Positions 18,093 to 26,261 of a DNA stretch of 64,000 nucleotides are shown piece after piece. Origin of the DNA: Acidimicrobiales bacterium (GTDB taxonomy: Bacteria; Actinomycetota; Acidimicrobiia; Acidimicrobiales; Acidimicrobilacustridaceae); assembly GCA_018401565.1 (NCBI GenBank), contig JAGYKS010000039.1:248001-312000 (forward strand), given 5' to 3'. Positions within the stretch are counted from its first letter, which is position 1, and every line of letters starts with the position of its first letter. A program made the translations under genes and the position numbers. The notes beneath the pieces are model-generated. The model searched no databases. It saw nothing but the letters and a program-made list of their open reading frames with translations, and was not told the origin of the DNA.

Positions 18093-18362
18093 TCAGCCCA
18101 GTCGCAGGAACAGCTTTTCGAACTCCTCGGCCGTCATGCCGTCGGCGGCAGCGGCATCAGGGCTGGTGACGCAGTACTGCAGGCCGGCAGCCACCAGGCG
18201 GTAGCCCACCTTGTGCAGGGCGGCCTGGGCGGCTGACAACTGGGTCACAACGTCACGACATTCCGCCCCCTCGTCGATCAGGCGCTGGATGCCACGGATC
18301 TGGCCCTCAACCCGTCGGAGCCTTTTTTGCACGTCGTCAGTAACGTCATCAGGGAAACGCAT
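18093..18362 (-). CDS. CsoR-family repressor, persulfide-sensing (CstR-like)
   Basis: 89 residues, all-helical CsoR/RcnR fold: RLRRVEGQIRGIQRLIDEG then ECRDVVTQLSAAQAAL. Cys35 and Cys64 (LQYC) match the two CsoR cysteines, but the histidine of the copper site, four residues before the second Cys, is Gly60. Two cysteines without that His is the pattern of persulfide sensors (CstR) rather than Cu(I) sensors. It is divergent from a persulfide dioxygenase, with two GC-rich palindromes in the gap, which fits autoregulation and control of that gene. Confidence 0.88.
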   Translation of the reverse strand: MRFPDDVTDDVQKRLRRVEGQIRGIQRLIDEGAECRDVVTQLSAAQAALHKVGYRLVAAGLQYCVTSPDAAAADGMTAEEFEKLFLRLG

Positions 18363-18386
18363 ACCGTCACCGTACCCGACCACAGG

Positions 18387-18400
18387 TACCCCATGGGGTA
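18387..18400. promoter_or_regulatory. CsoR-family operator candidate 1
   Basis: Perfect palindrome TACCCCATGGGGTA, 24 bases before the repressor start. CsoR/CstR proteins bind TACCC...GGGTA-type sites. Confidence 0.7.
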
Positions 18401-18427
18401 GTGCACCAACCTGCCGCGGGTTGCTCT

Positions 18428-18445
18428 TATACCCCCGGGGGTATA
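18428..18445. promoter_or_regulatory. CsoR-family operator candidate 2
   Basis: Perfect 18-base palindrome TATACCCCCGGGGGTATA. It lies 35 bases before the dioxygenase start, overlapping the likely core promoter, and is the stronger of the two sites. Confidence 0.8.
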
Positions 18446-18479
18446 TGCTGATGACACCGAATGACGTAGGAGGATTGCG

Positions 18480-19898
18480 ATGACGGCGAGCATGGAACGC
18501 ACCCGAACCCCCGCAGTGGCGGGCAGCGGGCAGCTGGTGCTGCACCAGTACGAGCTGGGGTGTCTGTCGCAGCTGTCCTACCTCGTCGGCGACCGCAGCA
18601 CGGGTACGGCCGTGATCGTGGATCCCCGCCGGGACATCGCCGAGTATCTGGCTGACGCCGAGGCCGAGGGGCTCACCATCACGTGGGTCATCCAGACCCA
18701 CTTCCATGCTGACTTCCTGTCCGGCCACCTCGAGATGGCCGAGGCCACCGGCGCCACCATCGTGTACGGCCAGGGCCCCGAGACCGAGTTCGAGTCCTAC
18801 CGGGTGACCGACGGCGAGATCATCGATCTCGGGGTGGTGAAGATCGAGGCCAGGGCAACGCCCGGCCACACCCCCGAATCAGTCAGCCTGGTCATCACCG
18901 ACACCTCGGCTGGGCCCGACCCGGTGGCAGTACTCACCGGCGACACGCTGTTCATTGGCGACGTGGGTCGCCCCGATCTGTTGGCCTCGGTGGGTGTGAC
19001 CGCCGACGAACTGGCCAACATGCTGTACGACTCGCTGCGCAACAAGCTGATGACCCTGCCCGACGACACCCTGGTGCTTCCCGCCCACGGCGCCGGGTCG
19101 GCGTGCGGCAAGAACCTGTCGACCGAGACGGTGTCCACCATCGGGGTGCAGCGGGCCACCAACTACGCCGTTGCCGACATGTCCCGGGAGAAGTTCGTGG
19201 AGGTGGTGACCGAGGGCCAGCCGTCGGCACCGGAGTACTTCGTGTTCAATGCCATGCTCAACCGGGCCGACCGCAGTCTGGTCAACGAGCACCGCCCGCC
19301 CGCCATGGACCTCGACGCGGTGTTGGCCGCTGCCGCCGACGGCGCCGCCATCGTCGACACCCGCGATTCGGTGGCCTTTGCCACCGGCCATCTGCGAGGG
19401 GCGATCAACGTGGGCCTCGACGGCCGGTTTGCCGAATACGTGGGGAGCGTGGTGTCCCCCGGCACGCCGATCGTGCTGGTGTCGTACCCCGGCACCGACG
19501 CCGAGGGTGCCATGCGCCTGAGCCGCATCGGATTCGACAAGGTCGTGGGGTACCTCGCCGACGCTGACGACGTGCTCGCCCTGCGCCCCGATCTGGTGGT
19601 GCGTGGCTCACGTCTGAGCAAGGCCGAACTCGATGAACGCGGCACTGCGGTGGGCGACATCCAGCTGGTGGACATCCGCAACCCCGGAGAGGTCGCCGCC
19701 GGCATGCTCGACGGGGCCGTCCACATTCCGCTGGCCGAACTCAACCGGCGCATCGACGAGCTCGACGCCACACGACCCACCGTCGTGTACTGCGCCGGTG
19801 GCTACCGGTCGTCGATCGCCGCCAGCCTGCTGAGGTCCAGGGGCTTCACCGACGTGTCCGACATCCTCGGTGGCTACGGGGCCTGCACACTGAGCTGA
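18480..19898 (+). CDS. Persulfide dioxygenase fused to two rhodanese domains
   Basis: 472 residues. A metallo-beta-lactamase/ETHE1-like domain (about 15-260) has THFHADFLSGH, GHTPESVS, TGDTLFIGDVGRPDL and LPAHGAGS supplying the iron ligands. The first rhodanese (about 275-365) has no cysteine in its loop (VSYPGT) and is probably inactive; the second (about 385-472) has the active-site Cys in YCAGGYRSS. It oxidises persulfides to sulfite, and the rhodanese can move sulfane sulfur. A strong AGGAGG lies seven bases before ATG 18480. Likely induced when the CstR-like repressor is modified. The 3' end overlaps the convergent exonuclease by 25 bases. Confidence 0.92.
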   Translation: MTASMERTRTPAVAGSGQLVLHQYELGCLSQLSYLVGDRSTGTAVIVDPRRDIAEYLADAEAEGLTITWVIQTHFHADFLSGHLEMAEATGATIVYGQGPETEFESYRVTDGEIIDLGVVKIEARATPGHTPESVSLVITDTSAGPDPVAVLTGDTLFIGDVGRPDLLASVGVTADELANMLYDSLRNKLMTLPDDTLVLPAHGAGSACGKNLSTETVSTIGVQRATNYAVADMSREKFVEVVTEGQPSAPEYFVFNAMLNRADRSLVNEHRPPAMDLDAVLAAAADGAAIVDTRDSVAFATGHLRGAINVGLDGRFAEYVGSVVSPGTPIVLVSYPGTDAEGAMRLSRIGFDKVVGYLADADDVLALRPDLVVRGSRLSKAELDERGTAVGDIQLVDIRNPGEVAAGMLDGAVHIPLAELNRRIDELDATRPTVVYCAGGYRSSIAASLLRSRGFTDVSDILGGYGACTLS

Positions 19899-20752
19899 CG
19901 GAGCCGGGCGGCAATCCGACCCAGATCATGGTCGGCCAGTACCGCTTCCATGTCGTCGGCCGGTCCATTCCACTGCAGGTCGTCGACGCCACCAATGGTG
20001 GGGGCGTCGGTGCGCAACGTGGCCAGGTCACGAAACAGGGCGGCGTCGGCTCTACCGGCCTGCAACACCCCGGCCAGGGTGATGGCCCCGCGTACCGCCA
20101 CATCCCACTGGGCGGGATCATCAGGGATGGCATCGACGTGGCCGTAGCGGGCCAGGACGGCTGCCGCCGACTTGGCACCCCATCGTGGCAGGCCGGGAAA
20201 TCCATCGGCGGTGTCGCCAACCAGCGCCAGCCAGTCCGGGATCGACTCCGGTGGTACCCCGTACTTGGCCACCACGGCGTCATGGTCAAACACCACACCC
20301 TTGCGTCGATCGAACTGCACCACCCGCGAGCCCCGCACACACTGGGCCAGGTCCTTGTCGGGGGTGCAGATCAGGACCTGGTCCACGCGATCGTCAGCGG
20401 CGGCCAGCACCGCAGCACTGGCCAGGGCGTCGTCGGCTTCGAACTCGACCATGGGAAACACCACAATCCCCATGGCTTCGAGAACCCGTTCGAGGGGATG
20501 GAACTGGGCGTGCAGATCAGCCGGGATTCCCTCGCCGGTCTTGTAGCCGGCATACATCTGGTTGCGAAATGACTCCACCACGTGGTCGGTGGCCACGGCC
20601 AGGTGGGTGGCACCGTCGGCCAGCATCCCCACCATGCTGGTGGCTACCCCGCGTAATGCGGCCACCTCCCGGCCATCGGTGGTGGTGTGCGACGGAAGGG
20701 CGAAGTGATGGCGAAACAGTTCGTAGGTGCCGTCGACGAGGTGAACCTGCAT
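19874..20752 (-). CDS. Stand-alone 5'-3' exonuclease (Pol I N-terminal domain type)
   Basis: 292 residues, length of the exonuclease domain alone. Acidic metal-binding motifs are in order: LVDGTYELFRHHF, EFEADDALAS, CTPDKDLAQCV and GDTADGFPGLPRWGAKSA (helix-hairpin-helix). It should remove RNA primers or flaps. The canonical start VDGSSL is degenerate (VDGTYE). Last gene of a minus-strand run from ccr: 22 bases separate its start from the end of the preceding coding segment. Confidence 0.88.
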   Translation of the reverse strand: MQVHLVDGTYELFRHHFALPSHTTTDGREVAALRGVATSMVGMLADGATHLAVATDHVVESFRNQMYAGYKTGEGIPADLHAQFHPLERVLEAMGIVVFPMVEFEADDALASAAVLAAADDRVDQVLICTPDKDLAQCVRGSRVVQFDRRKGVVFDHDAVVAKYGVPPESIPDWLALVGDTADGFPGLPRWGAKSAAAVLARYGHVDAIPDDPAQWDVAVRGAITLAGVLQAGRADAALFRDLATLRTDAPTIGGVDDLQWNGPADDMEAVLADHDLGRIAARLRQLSVQAP

Positions 20753-20773
20753 GACGCCATTGTGGCCCGGCCA

Positions 20774-21712
20774 TCACCCCACCGCTGCCAGCCAGCGATG
20801 GTTCAACGCCACGAACGACTCGTCTTCGAAGTACTCCTCGCCGGGAGCGGTCAACATCTGCTCGCCGGGATGCCAACCTCCGGCTGACAGCGTGCGTGCC
20901 ATCAGCGACGTGCCATGGCAACTGCCACCCGGTCACTGGCTGGACGACACGAATCCCCGTGGGCAGCCCGAACCGTTGTCCAGCCATGCCCACCACTGAC
21001 TGCGCACCGACCGCACACACCGGCCGGCCGGTGGCTGGGCCACCTCGGCCTCAAACACCAGCTCGCGGGTGGTGTCGGTTCGCTCCGCTCCCCAGGTGTA
21101 CCGGACCTGTCGCACGGCGATGGTGTCCGACGATCCGGCCGCAACCACCGGCTCGGCAACGACGGGGTCGACCGCTACCACTGGCGACGACGCCGTGCCG
21201 TCGCCGCTGAACCCGCCCGTGGGGACTTCAGCCAGTCCGATGTCGTAGGTCACCACACACACCAACACCGGCACACCAAGAGGCCCGTAGTCGAGCACCG
21301 GAGCCAGTCCGCACGACTCGGCCGGCACCTCGGCCCCTTCCAGCAGCCTCTGCGACGCCACGGTCATGGCGTCGAGCTGGGGGTCGTACCGGGCCCGGGT
21401 CACCGTCCCCGATGCGCTGAGCGCCACGGTGGCCAGCATCACGGCCACCACAACCACCCACACCCCGGCCATCACAACCCGACCCACCCCGCCACGACTC
21501 ATCAGCCACCACACAGCGGCGGGTACGGGAACGAACACCAGCAGCGGCAGCACGGGCTCGTCCCACGGGGTGACCACCAACCACAGCCACACCAACGCCA
21601 CCAGCGCCGCTGCTGTGACCAACACCAGTGCCATGACCACCGGCCGACCGCCCCCACGCTGGGCGGCCAGTGGTGATGGTGGTGACGGTGGTGACGGTGG
21701 TGAACTCATCAT
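20774..21712 (-). CDS. Membrane protein of unknown function, interrupted by an in-frame TGA
   Basis: From ATG 21712, residues 1-15 are a Ser/Pro repeat. Three membrane helices follow (VVMALVLVTAAALVALVWLW; VLPLLVFVPVPAAVWWLM; VVMAGVWVVVVAVMLATVAL), then a soluble domain with several cysteines. A TGA at 20933-20935 stops the frame, but the same frame continues with protein-like sequence (PGGSCHGTSLMARTL, GGWHPGEQMLTAPGEEYFED, VALNHRWLAAV) to a stop at 20774, just before the exonuclease start. An intact protein would be about 312 residues. Either a base error or a real truncation. No family recognised. Confidence 0.6.
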
Positions 21713-21759
21713 CGGCCCGATCCCGTCGCCATGGCGCAGCAAGGCCGGCGACGGCCCTG

Positions 21760-22185
21760 CTACTCCTGGACCAGTTCGATGAGCGTGCCGAAGGCGTCCT
21801 TGGGATGTACGAAGGCCACCGTGGTGCCACGGCTGCCGGGACGGGGGGATTCGTCGATGACGCGATGACCCTGGGCCTTGACCGCCTCGAGAGCCACCGA
21901 ACAGTCGGCTACCCGGTAACCGATGTGGTGCAGACCCTGGCCCTTGCGCTCGAGGTACTTGGCCACCGGCGAGTCGTCGCGGGTGGGGGTGAGCAACTGG
22001 ACATACGAGTCGGCCACCTTCAGCAGGGCCTCTTCCACCCCGTCGGACTCCACCACCTCGCGGTGGTCCACGGTGGCACCGAACGTGTCGCTGTAATAGG
22101 CGATGGCGGCCTCGAGGTCGTTCACGGCGATGGCCACGTGGTCGATCTCGGTCAGCAACAGGGTTGGCTGGCTGGGGTCACTCAT
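21760..22185 (-). CDS. mce: Ethylmalonyl-CoA/methylmalonyl-CoA epimerase (VOC fold)
   Basis: 141 residues with the vicinal-oxygen-chelate fold: IDHVAIAVNDLEAAIAYY (metal His), VQLLTPTRDDSPVAKYLERKG, GLHHIGYRVADC (metal His) and HPKDAFGTLIELVQE (metal Glu). It epimerises C2 of ethylmalonyl-CoA and methylmalonyl-CoA. ATG 22185 follows AGGAGA. It lies 55 bases downstream of ccr on the same strand, which ties it to the ethylmalonyl-CoA pathway. Confidence 0.94.
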   Translation of the reverse strand: MSDPSQPTLLLTEIDHVAIAVNDLEAAIAYYSDTFGATVDHREVVESDGVEEALLKVADSYVQLLTPTRDDSPVAKYLERKGQGLHHIGYRVADCSVALEAVKAQGHRVIDESPRPGSRGTTVAFVHPKDAFGTLIELVQE

Positions 22186-22240
22186 GGAAGGTCTCCTGGG
22201 ATGGTCGGTCCAGCTTGAGGGACTGCGGTGTGGTGGGCAA

Positions 22241-23587
22241 TCAGGCCATGCGTCGGAACAGGGTGATGCGATCCTCGCCCACCTGCTCACGGAACTCGGG
22301 ATCGTCGATGCCAAGGCCCTCGGTCGGTGCCATGCACAGCACACCAACCTTGCCCTCAGCCTTGTTGTGGTGCACGCTCAGCGCCGCTTCACCGGTCTCG
22401 GCCAGCGGGTAGACCTTGCTCAGCAACGGCACCACGCTGCCGTCGCACAGGGCCTGGTTTGCTGCCCACGCCTCGGAGTAGTTGGCGAAATGCGACGAGA
22501 TGATGCGCTTCAGCTTCATCCACAGGTGACGGTTGTCGTACTCGATCATGTAGCCGCTGGTGGCGGCACAGGTGATGATGCGACCGGCGCGGGCGGTGAC
22601 GAATACCGAGGCGCCGAAGGTCTGGCGGCCGGGATGCTCGAACACCATCTCCACGTCCTTGCCGATGAGGCCGCGGATGTCCTTGCCCAGGCGCCGCCAC
22701 TCCGACTCGTCCTGGGTGTGCTCGTCGCTCCAGAACTTGTAGTCCTTTTCCCGACGGTCGATGACGTGCTCCACGCCCATGGCGTTGAGCAGGGCAGCCC
22801 GCTCGGGCGAGGACACCACGCCCACCGGAGTGCCACCACCGTTGAGCACGTACTGCACGGCGTAGCCACCGATGCCGCCGGTGGCGCCCCACACCAGCAC
22901 GGCCTCACCCTGACGCATGGCCCCGGCGTTGTGCGACACGATCATGCGGTACGACGTGGAATTGCACAGGGCGTTGCACGCTGCCTCTTCCCACGTGAGG
23001 TGGGCGGGCTTGGGCATCAGCTGGTTGGCCTTGACCACGGTGAGATCGGCCAGACCACCGAAGTTGGTCTCGAACCCCCAGATGCGCTGGTTTGCCGCCA
23101 GCATGGAGTCGTCGTGGGCGCTGGGGTCCTGGTCGTCGAGGTAGTTGCAGTGCACGGTGACCTTGTCGCCCGGCTTCCAGTTGCGCACCGCCGAGCCCGT
23201 GCGCAGCACGACGCCCGAGGCGTCCGAACCGACGATGTGATACGGCAGGTCATGGCGCGCTCCCCACACCGATTCGCGACCCAGACGCTTCAGGAACCCG
23301 AAGGTGGACAGCGGCTCAAAGATCGAGGTCCACACGGTGTTGAAGTTGATGGCCGACGCCATGACCGCCAGCACCACCTCATCGGGGGCCAGCTCCGGCA
23401 GCGGCACGTCGCCCATGTGCAGCGACTGGCGGGGATCCTTGTCGGCAGACTCGACCCCCTCCCACATTTCCTGTTCGTCGGCCTTGACGAACACGGCGCG
23501 GTAGGACTCGGGCAACTCGAGGTTGGCGATGTCGTCGCCCGAGGCGCCCGAGGTGATGGCTTCGAGGATGGCGTCGGTGGAGCTCAT
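22241..23587 (-). CDS. ccr: Crotonyl-CoA carboxylase/reductase
   Basis: 448 residues, medium-chain reductase fold: PLPELAPDEVVLAVMASAINFNTVW, DLPYHIVGSDASGVV, GEAVLVWGATGGIGGYAVQY (NADPH site, read in overlapping parts) and VFEHPGRQTFGASVFVTARAGRIITCAATSG. IWGFETNFGGLADLTVVKANQLMPKP and CNALCNSTSYRM are characteristic of Ccr rather than ordinary quinone reductases. It converts crotonyl-CoA, CO2 and NADPH to ethylmalonyl-CoA, the signature reaction of the ethylmalonyl-CoA pathway. ATG 23587 is chosen because the family N-terminus (MSSTDAILEAI) starts there. First gene of a likely ccr-mce operon. Confidence 0.95.
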   Translation of the reverse strand: MSSTDAILEAITSGASGDDIANLELPESYRAVFVKADEQEMWEGVESADKDPRQSLHMGDVPLPELAPDEVVLAVMASAINFNTVWTSIFEPLSTFGFLKRLGRESVWGARHDLPYHIVGSDASGVVLRTGSAVRNWKPGDKVTVHCNYLDDQDPSAHDDSMLAANQRIWGFETNFGGLADLTVVKANQLMPKPAHLTWEEAACNALCNSTSYRMIVSHNAGAMRQGEAVLVWGATGGIGGYAVQYVLNGGGTPVGVVSSPERAALLNAMGVEHVIDRREKDYKFWSDEHTQDESEWRRLGKDIRGLIGKDVEMVFEHPGRQTFGASVFVTARAGRIITCAATSGYMIEYDNRHLWMKLKRIISSHFANYSEAWAANQALCDGSVVPLLSKVYPLAETGEAALSVHHNKAEGKVGVLCMAPTEGLGIDDPEFREQVGEDRITLFRRMA

Positions 23588-23803
23588 GGCGGCACAAACC
23601 AGCCGCTCCACGACCCCAGCCACACTGCAGCCCACAGTGCACCCCCACACCTCTGCCGGTGACGCCCACCGCTCGCTGGCCCCGGGCCGGGCGCGCTCCC
23701 TACACTCTGGCCAAGTCGGCTGGACCCCATGGTCCGGTCGGGCGGGTCCGGCCGAACGGCCGGGTGCAACCCGTCATCCGCACCACGACAGGGGAACACT
23801 CTC

Positions 23804-24982
23804 ATGGCACGTTCGGTCATTCTCGCAGGGGCACGCACCCCGATCGGCAAGCTCTCTGGCGCACTGTCGGGTTTCTCGGCCGCCGAACTGGGCGGGTTCG
23901 CCATCACCGGCGCCCTGCAGCGTGCCGGCATCCCGGCTGACAAGGTCGACTACGTGATGATGGGGCATGTGCTGCAGGCCGGCGCCGGCCAGATCACTGC
24001 CCGCCAGGCGGCCAACAACGCCGGCATTCCGATGAGCGTCCCGGCCACGTCCATCAACAAGGTCTGCCTGTCGGGCATCAACGCCATCTACCTGGCCCAC
24101 CTGATGGTGGCGGCCGGCGATGCCGACATCGTGGTGGCCGGTGGCATGGAATCCATGACCAACGCCCCCTACCTGCTTCCCGGCGCCCGTTCGGGCTACC
24201 GCATCGGCGACCAGTCGGTGGTGGACTCGATGATGTACGACGGTCTGTTCTGCGCCTTCGACCAGTGCGCCATGGGTGCCGGCACCGAGAAGTACGCCGC
24301 CTCGGCCGGCCTGGCCCGTGATGCCCAGGACGCCATGGCCGCCGCCAGCCACCAGCGTGCCGCTGCTGCGGCAGCCAACGGGCTGTTTGACGACGAGATC
24401 ATCGCCGTGGAGATCCCCCAGCGCAAGGGTGACCCGGTCGTGATGACCGTGGATGAGGGCGTGCGCGGCGACACCACCGCCGAGTCGCTGGGCAAGCTGC
24501 GCCCGGCCTTCGACAAGGCCGGCAACATCACCGCCGGCAACGCCTCGCAGATCTCCGACGGCGCCGCCGCCGTTGTTGTTGTGTCGGCCGAGGTGGCCGA
24601 GCGCATGGGGGCCACACCGCTGGCCTCCATCGTGGGCTACGGCCAGGTGGCCGGCCCCGACGCCTCGCTGCTGACCCAGCCGTCCCGGGCCATTTTGGCC
24701 GCCCTTGAGTCGGCCGGGAAGTCCGTCGACGACGTGTCGCTGTTCGAACTCAACGAGGCGTTCGCCGCCGTGGGCCTGGCCTCGATGGCCGACCTCGGCA
24801 TCAGCGCCGACGTGGTGAACGTGAACGGCGGGGCCATCGCCGTGGGACACCCCCTGGGCATGTCGGGCACCCGCATCACCCTCACCCTGGCCAACGAGCT
24901 GCGTCGCCGCGGTGGCGGCCTCGGCGCTGCTGCGCTGTGCGGCGGTGGCGGTCAGGGCGACGCCATCCTCCTCGAGGTCTGA
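23804..24982 (+). CDS. Acetyl-CoA acetyltransferase (thiolase)
   Basis: 392 residues, usual thiolase length. Catalytic Cys is in INKVCLSGINAIYLA, the His in GGAIAVGHPLGMSGTR and the second Cys in AALCGGGGQGDAILLEV. It condenses two acetyl-CoA to acetoacetyl-CoA, or cleaves beta-ketoacyl-CoA. AGGGGAA lies eight bases before ATG 23804. Divergent from ccr; with the 3-hydroxybutyryl-CoA dehydrogenase it would supply the crotonyl-CoA branch. Confidence 0.95.
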   Translation: MARSVILAGARTPIGKLSGALSGFSAAELGGFAITGALQRAGIPADKVDYVMMGHVLQAGAGQITARQAANNAGIPMSVPATSINKVCLSGINAIYLAHLMVAAGDADIVVAGGMESMTNAPYLLPGARSGYRIGDQSVVDSMMYDGLFCAFDQCAMGAGTEKYAASAGLARDAQDAMAAASHQRAAAAAANGLFDDEIIAVEIPQRKGDPVVMTVDEGVRGDTTAESLGKLRPAFDKAGNITAGNASQISDGAAAVVVVSAEVAERMGATPLASIVGYGQVAGPDASLLTQPSRAILAALESAGKSVDDVSLFELNEAFAAVGLASMADLGISADVVNVNGGAIAVGHPLGMSGTRITLTLANELRRRGGGLGAAALCGGGGQGDAILLEV

Positions 24983-25023
24983 TCAACAAGGCCTGATCAA
25001 CAAGGCCTGATCAACACGGCCTG
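24979..25023. repeat. 14-bp tandem repeat carrying the thiolase stop codon
   Basis: CTGATCAACAAGGC at 24979 and 24993, a one-base variant at 25007, then a partial copy. The first unit contains the TGA stop of the thiolase gene. Confidence 0.85.
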
Positions 25024-25029
25024 ATACCT

Positions 25030-25064
25030 GGCCTCATGCCTGTTCACTGACCGGGCATGAGGCC
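25030..25064. terminator. Bidirectional hairpin between thiolase and ald
   Basis: GGCCTCATGCC (25030-25040) pairs perfectly with GGCATGAGGCC (25054-25064) around a 13-base loop, between convergent genes and overlapping the last codons of ald. Confidence 0.6.
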
Positions 25065-26207
25065 GGGAACCTCGTCCAGGCTCACGTGGTTGCGGCCCAG
25101 CGCCCCGGCGACGCTGGCATTGGGCACCACGCCGCCCATGGTGTTCACGCCTGCGGCCAGCGCAGGATCCGCGCCACAGGCCCCGGCCACCCCGGCGGTG
25201 GCAAGGGCCACGACGTAGGGCAGGGTGGCGTTGGTCAGCGCGTAGGTTGAGGTGTGGGGCACGGCCCCGGGCATGTTGCCCACGGCGTAGTGCACGACCC
25301 CGTGGAGCTCGTACACCGGGTCGGTGTGGGTGGTCTCGTGGGTGGTGGCGACACAGCCACCCTGGTCCACGGCGGTGTCCACGATCACCGAGCCGGGCCG
25401 CATCGCCGCCACCAGCTCCTCGCTCACCACCTGGGGTGCCCGGCCACCAGGCACCAGCACCGCGCCGATCACCAGGTCGGCATCAGTGACGGCTCGTTCC
25501 ACGGTCCCCTTGTTGGATGCCAGCGTCATGATGCGACCCCGGTGGATCTGGTCCACCCACCGCAACCGGTCCAGGTTGCGGTCAAGCAGCAGGACCTCGG
25601 CCTCCATGCCCTGGGCGATCCACGCTGCGTTCCAGCCCACGTTTCCGGCGCCCAGCACCACCACACGTGCCGGGCGCACCCCGGGGGCACCCCCCATCAG
25701 CACCCCACGTCCGCCGCCGGGTCGCTCCAGGAACCGGGCCCCCACCTGGGCGGCCATGCGACCGGCCACCTCACTCATGGGCGCCAGCAGGGGCAGGGCG
25801 CCGTCGGCAGTTTGCACGGTCTCGTAGGCGATGCCGGTGGTGCCCGCCGCCAGCAGGGCGTCGGCCACCTCGGGGTAGGCGGCCAGATGCAGATAGGTGA
25901 ACAGCACCAGATCGTCACGCAGATGGACGAACTCGCTGGCCTGGGGCTCTTTCACCTTGCACACCACGTCGGCCCGGGCCCACAGCTCGGCGGCGTCGGC
26001 CACGATCTCGGCGCCGGCCCGACGGAACTCGTCGTCGTGCAGCGACGCTCCCTCCCCGGCCCCAGCCTCGATGAGCACGCCCACCCCGTGATGGGCGAGC
26101 TCGGCCACGCCGTCGGGGGTGAGCGCGACCCGGTACTCGGAATCCTTTATCTCGCGGGGTACTCCCACGGTCGCAGGCCTGATGGGTGGTCGGGGCGTTG
26201 GCTCCAT
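25044..26207 (-). CDS. ald: Alanine dehydrogenase
   Basis: 387 residues. The substrate-binding region starts with VGVPREIKDSEYRVALTPDGV. VVVLGAGNVGWNAAWIAQGM is the NAD-binding motif, and HYAVGNMPGAVPHTSTYALTNATLPYV (in overlapping parts) is the conserved C-terminal block. It makes pyruvate and ammonium from alanine, or the reverse. ATG 26207 fits the family N-terminus; an in-frame start at 26243 is longer. A 15-residue insert-like Gly/Arg stretch (ERPGGGRGVLMGGAPGVRP) precedes the nucleotide-binding motif. Confidence 0.95.
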   Translation of the reverse strand: MEPTPRPPIRPATVGVPREIKDSEYRVALTPDGVAELAHHGVGVLIEAGAGEGASLHDDEFRRAGAEIVADAAELWARADVVCKVKEPQASEFVHLRDDLVLFTYLHLAAYPEVADALLAAGTTGIAYETVQTADGALPLLAPMSEVAGRMAAQVGARFLERPGGGRGVLMGGAPGVRPARVVVLGAGNVGWNAAWIAQGMEAEVLLLDRNLDRLRWVDQIHRGRIMTLASNKGTVERAVTDADLVIGAVLVPGGRAPQVVSEELVAAMRPGSVIVDTAVDQGGCVATTHETTHTDPVYELHGVVHYAVGNMPGAVPHTSTYALTNATLPYVVALATAGVAGACGADPALAAGVNTMGGVVPNASVAGALGRNHVSLDEVPGLMPGQ

Positions 26208-26261
26208 GCCTTCATGGTGCCCGATCCCAGACCGAAACGGCACCGTTTGCCGGCATGACCG

